A DNA stretch of 64,000 nt from Enterococcus mundtii (GCF_013394305.1 NZ_AP019810.1:2819001-2883000), one strand, 5' to 3'. Positions 44,642 through 56,185 are shown, counted from the stretch's first letter. Numbers and translations: made by a program. Notes: generated from the sequence alone by a model not told the origin.

Positions 44642-45019
44642 TTAAGCATAAGCCATTTGATGACCCAAATTGAAATGTTGGGAATGTAGAAGATTCAATA
44701 ATGTTTCAACAAATGTATAGCCAAATTCTTGTTGATCGAAGGTCACGAGCAATCGGTAATGATGCTTGAATAACTTTTGCTCATGGATTTGTTTGATCAC
44801 TAGTTCATGGTTGTTTTGGGTCAAGTAATGGAATGTTCGTTTTCGACACTCCGATTGTCGTTTTGCTGCACGGCGAAGTTTTCTAAATGTATAAAAACTT
44901 CGATCCTTCATGCAGGCATCAACATCTTTGATAGCAAGTAGATCATTGTATAAGCGTGATTTTTCTTCAACAGATAAATCGAGTAAAAAGCGTTGGGCAG
45001 ACGTACTTGGATCTTCCAT
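44642..45019 (-). CDS. Hypothetical protein inserted between purB and purC
   Basis: A 125-residue very basic soluble protein rich in H, K, R and F (KDRSFYTFRKLRRAAKRQSE, then HYLTQNNHELVIKQIHEQKLFKHHYR). It has AAGGAGGTAA before the ATG and its own terminator. It lies opposite to the pur genes in a cluster that is otherwise continuous. I do not recognise it. The charge suggests nucleic-acid or ribosome contact, which is inference. Confidence 0.72.
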   Translation of the reverse strand: MEDPSTSAQRFLLDLSVEEKSRLYNDLLAIKDVDACMKDRSFYTFRKLRRAAKRQSECRKRTFHYLTQNNHELVIKQIHEQKLFKHHYRLLVTFDQQEFGYTFVETLLNLLHSQHFNLGHQMAYA

Positions 45020-45130
45020 TTAGTTACCTCCTTGAAACCTCTAACTGTTTTCTTTAAATCTACTATATCACCAATCAATAAATGTGTAAACGCTTCTTAA
45101 CGAAGAACAACTATTCTTAATAAAAGCACG

Positions 45131-45232
45131 AAAGACGAACATTAAATGTTTTTAATGGTTTAAATGTACACTTTTGTATTGATTTGATTCCTGACCCTTG
45201 GTAAAATTTAAAGTGAAAAGACGAACAAATAA
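45131..45232 (+). promoter_or_regulatory. Two PurBoxes and promoter of purCSQLFMNHD
   Basis: PurBox 1 AAAGACGAACATTAA (45131-45145); promoter TTGATT (45179-45184), 17 bases, TAAAAT (45202-45207); PurBox 2 AAAAGACGAACAAATAA (45216-45232). The first core lies at about -76 of the predicted start, 33 bases before the -35, exactly as at purE. The second box overlaps the start region. Confidence 0.78.
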
Positions 45233-45275
45233 TGTGTGTTGGTAATACAACGTTAACAAACAAGGAGTCGTAGAC

Positions 45276-46007
45276 ATGGAAAAACAGAACTTGCTCTATG
45301 AAGGAAAAGCAAAAAGAATGTTTAACACGAATGATGAAACTGTCCTGTGGGTGGAGTATCTAGATCAAGTGACTGCCCTCAACGGTGGAATGAAAGACCA
45401 AATGCAAGGGAAAGCAGAATTGAACAATCAAATCACAAGTGCTATTTTTGAATACTTATCGAATCAAGGAATAAAAAATCATTTTATTGAGAAATTGTCA
45501 AAAACCGAACAATTGATTAAAAAACGGTCGATCATTCTCTTAGAAGTGGTCGTCAGAAATATTTCAGCTGGAAGTTTTTCAAAACGCCTAGGAGTAGAAG
45601 AAGGGCAAGTGCTACCGACACCGATCGTTGAATTTTATTACAAAAAAGATGAACTAGATGATCCCTTCATCAATGATGCCCACGTTGGTTTCTTAGAGTT
45701 AGCAACGCCTGAAGAGATAGCGGAGCTTAAAAAACAAGCGTTGCAAATCAATGACCATCTGATAGAACTATTCAAAAAAATCAATTTACGATTAGTCGAT
45801 TTTAAAGTGGAATTTGGACGTACTGCGACTGGCGAGATCGAATTAGCAGATGAAATTTCTCCGGATACATGTCGCTTATGGGATCTTACCACTAAGGAAC
45901 ATATGGATAAGGATGTCTACCGGCGAAAGATCGGCAACATCATTCCTGTCTATCAAGAAGTACTCGATCGTTTAAATCAATTATCACTCGAAAATAAAGG
46001 AGAATAA
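45276..46007 (+). CDS. purC: Phosphoribosylaminoimidazole-succinocarboxamide synthase
   Basis: Joins CAIR with aspartate to form SAICAR. A 243-residue SAICAR synthetase: YEGKAKRMF near the start, the RNISAGSFSKRLG motif, LVDFKVEFGR and the C-terminal ADEISPDTCRLWD. ACAAGGAG stands before the ATG. First gene of a nine-gene run, each separated by fewer than 20 bases or overlapping. Confidence 0.96.
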   Translation: MEKQNLLYEGKAKRMFNTNDETVLWVEYLDQVTALNGGMKDQMQGKAELNNQITSAIFEYLSNQGIKNHFIEKLSKTEQLIKKRSIILLEVVVRNISAGSFSKRLGVEEGQVLPTPIVEFYYKKDELDDPFINDAHVGFLELATPEEIAELKKQALQINDHLIELFKKINLRLVDFKVEFGRTATGEIELADEISPDTCRLWDLTTKEHMDKDVYRRKIGNIIPVYQEVLDRLNQLSLENKGE

Positions 46008-46010
46008 ATC

Positions 46011-46265
46011 ATGTATTTTGTAAAAGTGTACGTAACATATAAAGATTCAGTATTAGATCCACAAGGAGAGGCAGTTAAAAATGCGGTACATCGTTTAGGC
46101 TACGACAACATTGAAGATATTCGTATCGGGAAGTATTTTGAAATCCAAGTCTCAGCTAGTGAAGAGGAAGTAGAAGCAACGATCGAAGCGATTTGCGATC
46201 GTTTATTAGCAAATGTCAATATGGAAACGTATCGTTATGAAATCAACAAAATGGAGGAAGTTTAG
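46011..46265 (+). CDS. purS: FGAM synthase small subunit PurS
   Basis: An 84-residue structural subunit that joins PurL and PurQ in the three-part formylglycinamidine ribonucleotide synthase. Motifs are [36 protein letters not shown] and [17 protein letters not shown]. Starts 3 bases after purC. Its presence defines the Gram-positive type of complex. Confidence 0.95.
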   Translation: MYFVKVYVTYKDSVLDPQGEAVKNAVHRLGYDNIEDIRIGKYFEIQVSASEEEVEATIEAICDRLLANVNMETYRYEINKMEEV

Positions 46266-46266
46266 C

Positions 46267-46941
46267 ATGAAATTTGCCGTGATTGTTTTTCCTGGATCGA
46301 ATTGTGATGCGGACTTGCTTTGGGCGATCCGTGATGTGATGGGCGCAGAAGCAGACTATGTTCGTTATGACGAATCTTCTCTTGAAGGGTATGACGGAGT
46401 ATTGATCCCTGGCGGCTTTTCTTACGGCGATTACTTACGTTGTGGAGCGATTGCTCGTTTTTCAACAATCATGGATGAAGTGATTCGTTTTGCGGAAGAA
46501 GGAAAACCTGTTTTTGGTACATGTAATGGATTCCAAGTGTTGACGGAGGCTGGATTGCTACCAGGCGTATTAAGAAGAAATGATTCATTACGTTTTATCT
46601 GTAAGTCAGCATCACTGAAAGTTAACAATCAAACATCCTTTACTTCAGAGTACGACAAAAATGAAGTGATCCAGTTGCCGGTGGCCCATGGAGAAGGCAA
46701 TTATTTTTGTGACGAAGAGACGCTTCAAGAACTGATCGACAACAACCAAATCGTGTTTACCTACGAGGGAGAAAATCTCAACGGCAGTGTGGCCAACATT
46801 GCAGGGATTACAAACAAAGCAGGAAATGTGTTAGGGATGATGCCCCATCCAGAACGAGCAATGGAAGCATTACTTGGCTCAGAAGATGGCAAACGTTTCT
46901 TCGCTTCGCTATTGAAGAATTTCGGAAAGGTGACTGCATAA
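46267..46941 (+). CDS. purQ: FGAM synthase glutaminase subunit PurQ
   Basis: Supplies ammonia from glutamine to PurL. A 224-residue class I glutamine amidotransferase: [13 protein letters not shown] at the start, nucleophile Cys in [10 protein letters not shown], and the His-Glu pair in [13 protein letters not shown]. The ATG at 46267 follows GGAGGAAG, which is the end of purS; the frame is open to 46213. Stop and the purL start are adjacent. Confidence 0.95.
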   Translation: MKFAVIVFPGSNCDADLLWAIRDVMGAEADYVRYDESSLEGYDGVLIPGGFSYGDYLRCGAIARFSTIMDEVIRFAEEGKPVFGTCNGFQVLTEAGLLPGVLRRNDSLRFICKSASLKVNNQTSFTSEYDKNEVIQLPVAHGEGNYFCDEETLQELIDNNQIVFTYEGENLNGSVANIAGITNKAGNVLGMMPHPERAMEALLGSEDGKRFFASLLKNFGKVTA

Positions 46942-49164
46942 ATGAAAACAATGATGGAGCCAACTGCATTAGAAATCAAAGAACAAAAGATTTATACGCA
47001 ATGGGGACTGACGGATGAAGAATACCGGATGATCGAAGAAGACATCTTAGGTAGAATGCCTAATTATACAGAGACCGGTCTGTTCTCAGTCATGTGGAGT
47101 GAACACTGTTCTTACAAAAACTCCAAGCCGATCTTAAGAAAATTCCCAACAAGTGGGCCGAATGTCTTACAAGGGCCTGGTGAAGGCGCGGGGATCGTTG
47201 ACATTGGAGACGGACAAGCAGTGGTTTTTAAAGCAGAAAGCCACAATCATCCTTCGGCAGTCGAACCTTATGAAGGCGCAGCAACAGGTGTTGGGGGCAT
47301 TATTCGTGATATTTTCAGTATGGGTGCACGTCCGATTGCTCTACTTGATTCACTGCGTTTTGGCGAATTAGATAATCCTCGTACAAAATACCTGTTAGAA
47401 GAAGTTGTTGCTGGTATCGGAGGGTATGGTAATTGTATTGGCGTACCGACAGTTGGTGGTGAGATCGCCTTTGATCCTTGTTATGAGGGGAATCCATTGG
47501 TAAATGCCATGTGTGTTGGGTTGATCGATCATAAAGATATCCAAAAAGGACAAGCATCAGGTGTTGGCAATTCGATCATGTATGTAGGCGCTAAGACAGG
47601 TCGGGATGGTATCCATGGTGCGACATTTGCCTCCGAAGAATTTAGTCAGGAAGAAGAACAACAACGTTCAGCTGTGCAAGTGGGCGATCCTTTTATGGAG
47701 AAATTATTGTTAGAAGCTTGTTTGGAATTGATTTTGGACCACTCAGACATTCTTGTCGGCATCCAAGATATGGGTGCGGCAGGACTTGTTTCATCAAGTT
47801 CAGAAATGGCCTCAAAAGCAGGCTCTGGTTTGGTATTGACCTTGGACGATGTACCGCAGCGTGAATCGCAGATGACCCCTTATGAAATGATGTTATCTGA
47901 ATCCCAAGAACGGATGTTGATCTGTGTGAAGGCTGGTTCAGAAGCGCGTGTCCAAGCACTATTCCAAAAATACGATCTAGACGCGGTGACGATTGGAAAA
48001 GTAACAGATGATGGTCAGTACCGTTTGTATCATCATGGAAAAGAAGTAGCCAATCTTCCGGTAGATGCCTTGGCAGAAGATGCGCCTGTCTATCAGAAAG
48101 AAATGGTTGAACCAGAACGGATGGCAAAATTCCGTGAATTAGGTCAATACCAACCAGTGATCTCTGATCCAAATGAAGTATTGACTGCGTTGTTGAAGCA
48201 ACCGACGATCGCATCAAAACGTTCGATTTATGAGACGTATGATTCGCGTGTCCAAACCAATACAGTGGTTGCTCCAGGTAGTGATGCCGCAGTTTTGCGT
48301 ATTCGCGGGACCAAAAAAGCGTTAGCGATGACGACAGACTGTAATGCTCGTTATATTTATCTAGATCCAGAAATTGGTGGTCAGATTGTTGTTGCGGAAG
48401 CAGCAAGAAATATTGTCGCAAGTGGTGGTCAACCTTTAGCGATTACGGATTGTTTGAACTATGGTTCTCCAGATAAACCAGAAGTATTCTGGGAGTTATC
48501 GTACTCAGCTGATGGAATTGCTAAAGCATGTGAAATGTTGGAAAAACCTGTGATCTCAGGAAATGTTTCTCTATATAACGAGACAGATGGCCAAGCGATC
48601 TATCCAACGCCGATGATCGGTATGGTCGGATTGATCGAAGCCCACGAACATATCACTACCCAAGAGTTCAAACAAGCAGGAGATGTGATCTATGTGATCG
48701 GCCAGACGTTTGCAGACTTTAACGGCAGCGAATTACAAAAGCTGCAGCTAGGTAGGATCGAAGGAATGGTGGAGCATTTTGATCTAACTACCGAAAAAGA
48801 AAACCAAACCTTGATGTTAGAAGCAATCAAAGCTGGACTGATCCAAAGTGCGCATGACTGTGCAGAAGGTGGGTTAGCGGTGGCTATTGCGGAATCAGCG
48901 TTCACAAATGGTTTCGGTGTTTCAACGAGAGTTGATCTGCCAGCTGCTCATCTGTTTTCTGAATCACAATCGCGTTTTATTGTATCTGTAACAAAAGAAA
49001 ACCAACAAGCCTTTGAAACATTAGCTGGTGAGCGTGGGACACTTCTTGGTCACGTAACGGAAGAAAAACAATTGGTGATACAAGCAAATGATGGAAGAGT
49101 TGACTTGGCAGTCGCTTCGGCGAAACAGTCTTGGGAGGAAGCAATCGAATGTCTTATGAAGTAA
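46942..49164 (+). CDS. purL: FGAM synthase subunit PurL
   Basis: Catalyses ATP-dependent formation of FGAM from FGAR. A 740-residue small-type PurL: substrate loop [48 protein letters not shown], and [18 protein letters not shown] with repeat structure of two AIRS-like halves. The length matches B. subtilis PurL (742), which needs PurS and PurQ, both present here. It overlaps purF by 16 bases. Confidence 0.96.
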   Translation: MKTMMEPTALEIKEQKIYTQWGLTDEEYRMIEEDILGRMPNYTETGLFSVMWSEHCSYKNSKPILRKFPTSGPNVLQGPGEGAGIVDIGDGQAVVFKAESHNHPSAVEPYEGAATGVGGIIRDIFSMGARPIALLDSLRFGELDNPRTKYLLEEVVAGIGGYGNCIGVPTVGGEIAFDPCYEGNPLVNAMCVGLIDHKDIQKGQASGVGNSIMYVGAKTGRDGIHGATFASEEFSQEEEQQRSAVQVGDPFMEKLLLEACLELILDHSDILVGIQDMGAAGLVSSSSEMASKAGSGLVLTLDDVPQRESQMTPYEMMLSESQERMLICVKAGSEARVQALFQKYDLDAVTIGKVTDDGQYRLYHHGKEVANLPVDALAEDAPVYQKEMVEPERMAKFRELGQYQPVISDPNEVLTALLKQPTIASKRSIYETYDSRVQTNTVVAPGSDAAVLRIRGTKKALAMTTDCNARYIYLDPEIGGQIVVAEAARNIVASGGQPLAITDCLNYGSPDKPEVFWELSYSADGIAKACEMLEKPVISGNVSLYNETDGQAIYPTPMIGMVGLIEAHEHITTQEFKQAGDVIYVIGQTFADFNGSELQKLQLGRIEGMVEHFDLTTEKENQTLMLEAIKAGLIQSAHDCAEGGLAVAIAESAFTNGFGVSTRVDLPAAHLFSESQSRFIVSVTKENQQAFETLAGERGTLLGHVTEEKQLVIQANDGRVDLAVASAKQSWEEAIECLMK

Positions 49165-50588
49165 GAAGCATCAATGAAGAATGTGGAGTGTTCGGTGTTT
49201 GGGGACATCCTCAAGCTGCCAATGTCACTTACTTTGGTTTGCATAGTTTGCAGCATCGTGGGCAAGAAGGTGCTGGCATCGTATCAAATGATGATGGGAA
49301 ATTATATGGTCACCGTGATCTTGGGCTTCTTTCAGAGGTATTCAAAGATCCAAGAAAACTAGCAGCTTTATCTGGACAAGCAGCGATCGGTCACGTTCGC
49401 TATGCTACCGCAGGCAATGGCAGTGTGGATAATATCCAACCTTTTTTATTCAAATTTTACGATCAATCGATTGGGTTGGCTCATAATGGCAATCTGACGA
49501 ATGCTCGCTCTTTACGGACGTCTTTAGAAAAAGATGGTGCCATCTTTCATTCAAATTCAGATACAGAGATCTTGATGCATTTGATCCGTCGTAGTAACGA
49601 AGAAACGTTTTTAGACAGATTAAAGGAAGCCTTGGCTGAGGTAAAAGGCGGATTTGCTTACTTATTACTGACAGAAGACGCGATGGTTGCGGCACTAGAC
49701 CCTAATGGTTTTCGCCCATTAGCCATTGGTCAAATGAAAAATGGCGCATATGTCATTACTTCTGAAACCTGTGCGCTGGAAGGGATCGGTGCGCGGTTTG
49801 TACGTGATGTCTTGCCAGGAGAAATCGTGATCATCAATGATGATGGCTATACGATCGAGCAATACACGACAGATACTCAATTGGCGATTTGTTCCATGGA
49901 ATATATTTACTTTGCACGTCCGGATTCTGATATTGCAGGGATCAATGTGCATACAGCACGTAAAAATATGGGGAGACGTTTAGCGGCTGAAGCGCCGATC
50001 GAAGCAGATATGGTGGTTGGTGTGCCCAATTCTTCGTTGTCAGCAGCCAGTGGTTATGCTGAAGCAAGTGGTATCCCATATGAAATCGGCTTGGTGAAAA
50101 ATCAATATGTGGCACGTACGTTCATCCAACCAACCCCAGAATTAAGAGAACAAGGTGTGCGGATGAAACTTTCTGCGGTTCGGGGCGTTGTGGAAGGGAA
50201 AAAAATCATTATGGTCGATGATTCGATCGTTCGCGGCACTACCAGCCGAAGAATCGTCAATCTATTAAAAGAAGCTGGAGCAAAGGAAGTCCATGTGCGG
50301 ATCGCATCTCCACCATTGAAATATCCATGTTTTTACGGGATCGACATCCAAACGAGAAAAGAACTGATCGCAGCGAATCATTCCATCGAAGAGATCAGAG
50401 AATGTATCGGCGCAGATTCGTTGGATTTCTTGAGTGAAGAAGGCTTGATTGGAGCAATCGGCCTACAAAAAGATTCCCCTTATTCAGGGTTATGTATGGC
50501 TTATTTCAACGGCGATTATCCGACACCGCTATATGACTACGAAGAAAAATACCAAGAATCTTTAAAAGAAAAAGTATCTTTTTTTTAA
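49149..50588 (+). CDS. purF: Amidophosphoribosyltransferase
   Basis: First committed step: PRPP plus glutamine to phosphoribosylamine. A 479-residue enzyme with an 11-residue propeptide ending before the nucleophile Cys12 ([12 protein letters not shown]). The PRPP loop is [16 protein letters not shown]. Cysteines such as [15 protein letters not shown] and PCFYGIDI fit the iron-sulphur cluster type of B. subtilis. The ATG at 49149 follows GGGAGGAAG. Confidence 0.96.
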   Translation: MSYEVRSINEECGVFGVWGHPQAANVTYFGLHSLQHRGQEGAGIVSNDDGKLYGHRDLGLLSEVFKDPRKLAALSGQAAIGHVRYATAGNGSVDNIQPFLFKFYDQSIGLAHNGNLTNARSLRTSLEKDGAIFHSNSDTEILMHLIRRSNEETFLDRLKEALAEVKGGFAYLLLTEDAMVAALDPNGFRPLAIGQMKNGAYVITSETCALEGIGARFVRDVLPGEIVIINDDGYTIEQYTTDTQLAICSMEYIYFARPDSDIAGINVHTARKNMGRRLAAEAPIEADMVVGVPNSSLSAASGYAEASGIPYEIGLVKNQYVARTFIQPTPELREQGVRMKLSAVRGVVEGKKIIMVDDSIVRGTTSRRIVNLLKEAGAKEVHVRIASPPLKYPCFYGIDIQTRKELIAANHSIEEIRECIGADSLDFLSEEGLIGAIGLQKDSPYSGLCMAYFNGDYPTPLYDYEEKYQESLKEKVSFF

Positions 50589-50618
50589 ACGGAGCAAATG
50601 AAAGGAGCAAGTAATCAA

Positions 50619-51662
50619 ATGGGTAATGCTTATGCAAAAGCGGGTGTGGATGTAGAAGCGGGGTATGAAGTCGTGGATCGCATCAAAAAACATGTGAAGA
50701 AAACAGAAAGAATCGGTGTGATGGGTGCATTAGGAGGCTTTGGTGGCTGCTTTGACCTTAGTGGATTCCAATTAAAAGAACCTGTCTTAGTTTCCGGGAC
50801 AGACGGTGTGGGTACTAAGTTAGCTGTAGCTATCGCCGCAGATCGCCATGAAACGATCGGTATCGATTGTGTCGCGATGTGTGTCAATGATATTTTGGCA
50901 CAAGGGGCAGAACCTTTATACTTTTTAGATTATTTGGCAACAGGTAAAAATGACCCAGAACGTCTAGAAAAAGTCGTATCAGGCGTTGCTACTGGTTGTG
51001 TTTCAGCAAACATGGCATTGATCGGTGGCGAAACAGCAGAAATGCCAGGTATGTATCAAGGGGACGATTATGATCTGGCAGGTTTTGCGGTAGGGATTGC
51101 GGAAAAAGCGCAATTGATTACTGGTCAATCGATCACAACAGGTGATATCTTGCTAGGTTTGCCTTCTAGTGGCATCCATTCCAATGGGTACTCTTTGGTT
51201 CGTAAAATCTTTTTTGAACAGCAAGGTTTTTCATTAGAAGAAACGATCGAAAGGTTGGATACCTCTTTGGCAGATGTGTTGCTTGAACCGACAAAAATCT
51301 ATGTTTCGACTTTATTACCATTAATCAAAAAAGAGAAGATCAAAGGTGCCGCACATATTACAGGTGGTGGGTTCATTGAGAATATTCCGCGGATGTTGCC
51401 AGAAAATGTTGCTGCCCGCATCGATCTAGGCACATGGCCAGTTTTACCGATCTTCGATTGTTTGCAAAAGTATGGTGAGATCCCTGCACATGAAATGTAT
51501 GAGATCTTTAACATGGGCATTGGAATGGTCATTGCAGTTTCTCCTGAACATGCGAGTGAAATCATTGATCAAATCCGTAAATCTGGCGAAGAAGTCTATC
51601 AAATCGGGCAAGTCGTACCGTTTGAGGAGCAAAAAGTCGTGATCGCAGAGGGGAAAAAATGA
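50619..51662 (+). CDS. purM: Phosphoribosylformylglycinamidine cyclo-ligase
   Basis: Makes AIR from FGAM with ATP. A 347-residue AIRS enzyme: [17 protein letters not shown] at the start, [34 protein letters not shown] and [17 protein letters not shown] chose the ATG at 50619 because B. subtilis PurM begins at the same place and AAAGGAG is 11 bases upstream; a start at 50598 would add seven residues. Its stop overlaps the purN start (ATGA). Confidence 0.95.
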   Translation: MGNAYAKAGVDVEAGYEVVDRIKKHVKKTERIGVMGALGGFGGCFDLSGFQLKEPVLVSGTDGVGTKLAVAIAADRHETIGIDCVAMCVNDILAQGAEPLYFLDYLATGKNDPERLEKVVSGVATGCVSANMALIGGETAEMPGMYQGDDYDLAGFAVGIAEKAQLITGQSITTGDILLGLPSSGIHSNGYSLVRKIFFEQQGFSLEETIERLDTSLADVLLEPTKIYVSTLLPLIKKEKIKGAAHITGGGFIENIPRMLPENVAARIDLGTWPVLPIFDCLQKYGEIPAHEMYEIFNMGIGMVIAVSPEHASEIIDQIRKSGEEVYQIGQVVPFEEQKVVIAEGKK

Positions 51663-52237
51663 AGATTGCCGTCTTTGCTTCAGGAAATGGCAGTAACTTT
51701 CAAGCGCTGGTCGATTATTTTAAAAAGAACCGACTTTCTGCGACAATCGAGTGGTTGTTTTGTGATCAGCCACATGCCTATGTTTTACAACGGGCAAAAA
51801 AAGCGCAAGTTCCGAGCACCTGTTTTTCACCGAAAGAGTTTGCATCCAAAACGGAGTACGAACAAGCGATCCTTGAAGAATTAGCAAACCGAGAGATTGA
51901 TTTGATCGTACTGGCAGGCTATATGCGAATCGTTGGTGAAGGCTTACTGTCAACTTATGAAAATAAAATGATCAATATCCATCCTTCGTTATTACCGAAT
52001 TTTCCCGGTCTTCATGGGATTCGCGATGCTTTTGAAGCAGGCGTGAAGGAAACAGGTGTGACTGTCCATTATATCGATCGTGGGGTGGATACTGGACCAA
52101 TCATTCGTCAGGAAAAAGTGATGATCGAAAAAGAAGATACATTAGCTACATTGGAACAAAAAATCCATCAGATCGAACATCAGATCTTTCCAGAAGTGAT
52201 TGCAAATATAGTAAATATGGGAGATGTAAAAAAATGA
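51659..52237 (+). CDS. purN: Phosphoribosylglycinamide formyltransferase
   Basis: Transfers a formyl group from 10-formyl-THF to GAR. A 192-residue enzyme: [12 protein letters not shown] at the start, [28 protein letters not shown] with the catalytic His, and [17 protein letters not shown] with the Asp. Overlaps purM and purH by ATGA at both ends, so coupling is strong. Confidence 0.95.
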   Translation: MKIAVFASGNGSNFQALVDYFKKNRLSATIEWLFCDQPHAYVLQRAKKAQVPSTCFSPKEFASKTEYEQAILEELANREIDLIVLAGYMRIVGEGLLSTYENKMINIHPSLLPNFPGLHGIRDAFEAGVKETGVTVHYIDRGVDTGPIIRQEKVMIEKEDTLATLEQKIHQIEHQIFPEVIANIVNMGDVKK

Positions 52238-53766
52238 CAAGAGCGTTAATAAGTGTTTCAGATAAGACTGGGGTCATTGACTTTGCGAAAGGACTACGTG
52301 CTGCCGATATAGAGATCATTTCCACAGGTGGAACTAAAACAGCTTTGGAAGAAGCAGGAATCGAAACCATTTCTATCGATGAAGTGACTGGTTTTCCTGA
52401 GATGATGGATGGCCGAGTAAAAACTTTACATCCAAAAATCCACGGAGGATTATTAGGGCGTCGCGATAGTGAAAGCCATATGGAGGCAATGGAAAAAGAA
52501 GCCATCCAACCAATCGATATTGTCTGTGTCAACCTTTATCCATTCAAGGAAACGATCTTAAAACCAGAAACGACCGAAGCAGATGCGATCGAAAATATTG
52601 ATATCGGTGGACCGAGCATGTTGCGAAGTGCTGCAAAAAATCATGCTTTCGTAACAGCCATCGTTGATCCCGTTGATTATGCGATCGTTTTAGCAGAAAT
52701 CCAGCAAGAAGGTCACACGAGCCTTGAGACACGTAGAAAGTTAGCAGCAAAAGTTTTTCGTCATACGGCTGCTTATGATGCGTTGATTGGTCAATATCTC
52801 ACAGAAGCTGTGGGTGAAAAAGATCCTGAGAATCTAACCCTTACTTATACGCGCAAACAAGACCTTCGCTATGGCGAGAATAGCCATCAAGAAGCAGCAT
52901 TTTATCAAGCGGCTTTACCAACGAGTTATTCGATTGCAAGTGCGGAACAATTGCACGGTAAGGAACTTTCTTTCAATAATATTCGTGATGCGGATGCTGC
53001 GTTACGTATCATGAGAGAGTTCACGGAACCAACTGTCGTTGCGTTGAAACATATGAATCCATGTGGGATCGGAAGTGGCGAGACGATTTTCTCTGCGTGG
53101 GAAGCTGCTTATGCTGCTGATCCAGTATCGATCTTTGGCGGCATTATCGTATTGAATCGGGAAGTCGATTTGGTTAGTGCACAAGCAATGACTCAATTGT
53201 TTTTAGAAATCATTATCGCTCCTAGTTACAGTGAAGAGGCCCTAGCTGTACTGAAAACGAAGAAAAATCTCCGTCTGTTGCAAGTCGATTTCTCGAATGT
53301 GGAAGGAAATGCTAACGAAATGGTCTCTGTCTTAGGAGGTTTACTGGTCCAACAAGATGATCGTGCAATGGAAGAACCAGAAAGTTGGACCGTAGTCACC
53401 GATCGTCAACCCACCAAAGAAGAGCAAGCAGCGATGGCTTTTGCTTGGAAAGCGGTCAAACATGTGAAATCAAATGCGATCGTCGTTGCAAATCAACAGC
53501 AAACCCTCGGTATTGGTGCCGGCCAAATGAATCGTGTGGGTTCGGTCAAGCTTGCGATCGAACAAGCTGGTGCTAAAGCCGAAACAGCCGCGCTTGCAAG
53601 TGATGCTTACTTCCCAATGGATGACTCTGTCGAATACGCTGCGAAGCATGGCATCAAAGCAATCATCCAGCCGGGAGGAAGTATCAAAGATCAAGCCTCG
53701 ATCGATATGGCAAACAAGTATGGTATCGCAATGGTATTTACCGGCGTGCGTCATTTTAGACATTAA
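52234..53766 (+). CDS. purH: Bifunctional AICAR transformylase / IMP cyclohydrolase
   Basis: The last two steps to IMP. A 510-residue protein: MGS-like cyclohydrolase domain to about residue 200 ([31 protein letters not shown]) and an AICAR transformylase domain ([61 protein letters not shown]). Both active sites appear complete. purD follows after 15 bases. Confidence 0.96.
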   Translation: MTRALISVSDKTGVIDFAKGLRAADIEIISTGGTKTALEEAGIETISIDEVTGFPEMMDGRVKTLHPKIHGGLLGRRDSESHMEAMEKEAIQPIDIVCVNLYPFKETILKPETTEADAIENIDIGGPSMLRSAAKNHAFVTAIVDPVDYAIVLAEIQQEGHTSLETRRKLAAKVFRHTAAYDALIGQYLTEAVGEKDPENLTLTYTRKQDLRYGENSHQEAAFYQAALPTSYSIASAEQLHGKELSFNNIRDADAALRIMREFTEPTVVALKHMNPCGIGSGETIFSAWEAAYAADPVSIFGGIIVLNREVDLVSAQAMTQLFLEIIIAPSYSEEALAVLKTKKNLRLLQVDFSNVEGNANEMVSVLGGLLVQQDDRAMEEPESWTVVTDRQPTKEEQAAMAFAWKAVKHVKSNAIVVANQQQTLGIGAGQMNRVGSVKLAIEQAGAKAETAALASDAYFPMDDSVEYAAKHGIKAIIQPGGSIKDQASIDMANKYGIAMVFTGVRHFRH

Positions 53767-53781
53767 GAAGGAGCGGATAAA

Positions 53782-55047
53782 ATGAAGTGTTTAGTGATTG
53801 GCTCGGGCGGGCGAGAACATGCGATAAGCAAAAAACTTTTAGCTAGTCCATTAGTTGAAGCTGTGTATTGCGCACCTGGAAATGCAGGAATGAAAAAAGA
53901 TGGGGTTCACTTGGTGGATCTTGTTGAAACGGATCATGAAGGATTGATCGAATTTGCTCGAGCTGAAGGGATCGCCTGGACATTTGTTGGTCCAGAAATC
54001 CCTCTACTCAATGGGATCGTTGATGATTTTCAAGCGGAAGGATTAGCGATTTTTGGCCCAACAAAAGCTGCAGCCTTAATTGAAGGTTCAAAGAGCTTTG
54101 CCAAAGAGTTGATGGCACGTCAAGGTATTCCTACTGCAGAGTCACAAACGTTTACCCGTTTTGCCGAAGCGAGAGAATACATTGAAGCAAAAGGCGCACC
54201 GATCGTTATCAAAGCAGACGGATTAGCTGCTGGTAAAGGGGTCGTTGTGGCGGAAACCCTCGAAGCCGCTGTCGAAGCCGCTTCAGAGATGCTAGAAAAT
54301 GATCGGTTTGGTGCTAGTGGGCAGAAAATCGTCGTGGAAGAGTTCTTGTCAGGAGAAGAGTTCTCTTTACTTGCTTTTGTCCGAGATAAAGAAGTTTATC
54401 CCATGGTGATCTCGCAAGACCATAAGCGAGCGTATAATGGGGATAAAGGTCCTAATACTGGCGGAATGGGCGCTTATACACCTGTGCCGCAAATCCCTCA
54501 AACCATGGTTGATCAGGCTGTCGAAAAAGTATTGAAACCAGCAGTGCGAGGGATGAAAGAGATAGGGTGTTCATTTACTGGTATTTTATATGCAGGGCTG
54601 ATTGCCACAGCAGAAGGACCAAAAGTAATCGAATTCAACGCTCGGTTTGGTGATCCTGAGACGCAAGTTGTGTTGCCACGACTTAAAAGTGATCTAGCGG
54701 AAATCATTGACCGCCTATTAACAGGAAGGGCAGTCGAGTTAACATGGGAGACAGAAGGAGTTTGCTTAGGTGTAGTCGTTGCGGCAGAAGGCTATCCAGG
54801 AAAATACCAAAAAGGAGCCTTGCTTCCAGATTTTTCAGCTGATCCAGATGTGGCCGTCTATTATGCGGGGGTAGAGGAACAAGCGAAAGAACTGGTAGGT
54901 GCAGGGGGACGGATCTATTTGGTGGAAGCGAGTGGTCAGACAATCGAAGAAGCGCAAGAAAAAATATACTCTGTTTTAAAAGTCAAGAATACTGAACGTA
55001 CATTCTATCGGACGGATATCGGCTCAAAAGCCTTGGTACAAAAGTAA
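53782..55047 (+). CDS. purD: Phosphoribosylamine-glycine ligase
   Basis: Second step of the pathway, ATP-grasp ligase joining glycine and phosphoribosylamine. A 421-residue protein: VIGSGGREHAISKKL, VGPEIPLLNGIVDDF, ADGLAAGKGVVVA, and YNGDKGPNTGGMGAYTP with NARFGDPETQVVLPRL. Last gene of the long pur run; GAAGGAG precedes the ATG. A strong terminator follows. Confidence 0.96.
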   Translation: MKCLVIGSGGREHAISKKLLASPLVEAVYCAPGNAGMKKDGVHLVDLVETDHEGLIEFARAEGIAWTFVGPEIPLLNGIVDDFQAEGLAIFGPTKAAALIEGSKSFAKELMARQGIPTAESQTFTRFAEAREYIEAKGAPIVIKADGLAAGKGVVVAETLEAAVEAASEMLENDRFGASGQKIVVEEFLSGEEFSLLAFVRDKEVYPMVISQDHKRAYNGDKGPNTGGMGAYTPVPQIPQTMVDQAVEKVLKPAVRGMKEIGCSFTGILYAGLIATAEGPKVIEFNARFGDPETQVVLPRLKSDLAEIIDRLLTGRAVELTWETEGVCLGVVVAAEGYPGKYQKGALLPDFSADPDVAVYYAGVEEQAKELVGAGGRIYLVEASGQTIEEAQEKIYSVLKVKNTERTFYRTDIGSKALVQK

Positions 55048-55060
55048 AAGTCACATAAAG

Positions 55061-55109
55061 AAATAAAACTATTTTTTGCAGAAACGGAAAAATAGTTTTA
55101 TTTTTTTTG
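55061..55109 (+). terminator. Intrinsic terminator of the pur operon
   Basis: AATAAAACTATTTTT pairs with AAAAATAGTTTTATT around a GCAGAAACGG-type loop, followed by T. Confidence 0.88.
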
Positions 55110-55165
55110 AAGCCTTTTCATGATGGTTATGGTAAAATCGAGTTGCTAAGAAAGGATGAGATTTG

Positions 55166-56080
55166 ATGAAAAAGATTCGTTTAGGGACTTCCGACCAGCT
55201 CGTATCCTCCGTCATTTTAGGTTGTATGCGTTTGAATGGTTCTGAGCAACCTGAAAAAGTGATTGAAGCAGCTTTTGAAAATGGCATCAACTTTTTTGAC
55301 CATGCGGATATTTACGGTGGTGGGGACTGTGAAACAATTTTTGCTCAAGCGTTAGCAAAAACTTCGCTAAAACGTGATGAATTATTTATCCAAACGAAAT
55401 GCGGGATCGTACCAGGAAAGATGTTTGATTTCTCAAAAAAACACATCATTCAATCGGTTGAAGATAGCTTGCGTCGATTAGATATGGAATACGTTGATGC
55501 CTTGTTACTTCATCGTCCAGACACGCTCGTTGAACCCGAAGAAGTGGCGGAAGCGTTTGATGAGTTGGAGCGATCTGGCAAGGTTCGTTTCTTTGGTGTG
55601 AGCAATCAAAAACCAATGCAGATCGAGTTATTGAAAAAATATGTGAACCAGCCATTACTGGCGAACCAATTACAATTTGGTCTTAAACATTCCGAAATGA
55701 TCGATCAGGGAATCCATGTGAACATGACGGATCAAGCAAGTATTGACCATGATGGCAGTATCCTAGATTATTCTCGTTTACATGAGATGACGATCCAAGC
55801 GTGGTCGCCTTATCAATATGGCTTCTTTGAAGGTGTATTCATTGGAAATGAAAAATTCCCAGAATTGAATCAGTCGTTAAACGAACTGGCAGAAAAATAT
55901 CATACGACACCAACAGGGTTAGCGTCGGCGTGGATCTTACGTCATCCTGCAAATATACAGGTGATCGCTGGAACGATGAATCTGACAAGGATTGAAGAAA
56001 TCGCGAAAGCATCGATGATCGATATGACTCGAGAAGATTGGTATGAATTGTATCGTGCTGCTGGCAATATTTTGCCATAA
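55166..56080 (+). CDS. Aldo/keto reductase
   Basis: An NADPH-dependent oxidoreductase of 304 residues with a TIM barrel. The catalytic set is Asp and Tyr in NFFDHADIYGGG, Lys in IQTKCGI and His in ALLLHRPDTL; cofactor motifs are AWSPYQYG and IAGTMNLTRIEEI. It resembles B. subtilis YdhF/YcsN-type reductases. The ATG at 55166 is preceded by AAAGGATGAG. It has a terminator on both sides and is transcribed alone. Substrate unknown. Confidence 0.9.
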   Translation: MKKIRLGTSDQLVSSVILGCMRLNGSEQPEKVIEAAFENGINFFDHADIYGGGDCETIFAQALAKTSLKRDELFIQTKCGIVPGKMFDFSKKHIIQSVEDSLRRLDMEYVDALLLHRPDTLVEPEEVAEAFDELERSGKVRFFGVSNQKPMQIELLKKYVNQPLLANQLQFGLKHSEMIDQGIHVNMTDQASIDHDGSILDYSRLHEMTIQAWSPYQYGFFEGVFIGNEKFPELNQSLNELAEKYHTTPTGLASAWILRHPANIQVIAGTMNLTRIEEIAKASMIDMTREDWYELYRAAGNILP

Positions 56081-56098
56081 AATAAAAGATATCGTTAG

Positions 56099-56138
56099 CC
56101 GACTCTCTGTTTTTTATGAGAAAGAGAGTCGGTTTTTA
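56099..56138 (+). terminator. Intrinsic terminator
   Basis: CCGACTCTCT pairs with AGAGAGTCGG around a T-rich loop, followed by TTTTT. Confidence 0.88.
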
Positions 56139-56185
56139 TAAAAATAGAAAAACGATGAACAGTATCGAAGAAAAGAGGAGAATCA

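Noticed and set aside
47693-48421. A 242-codon minus-strand open frame inside purL
   Set aside because: It is antisense to a well-conserved gene, has a Leu/His/Arg/Ser-rich low-quality translation and no domain; it is a by-product of purL codon bias.
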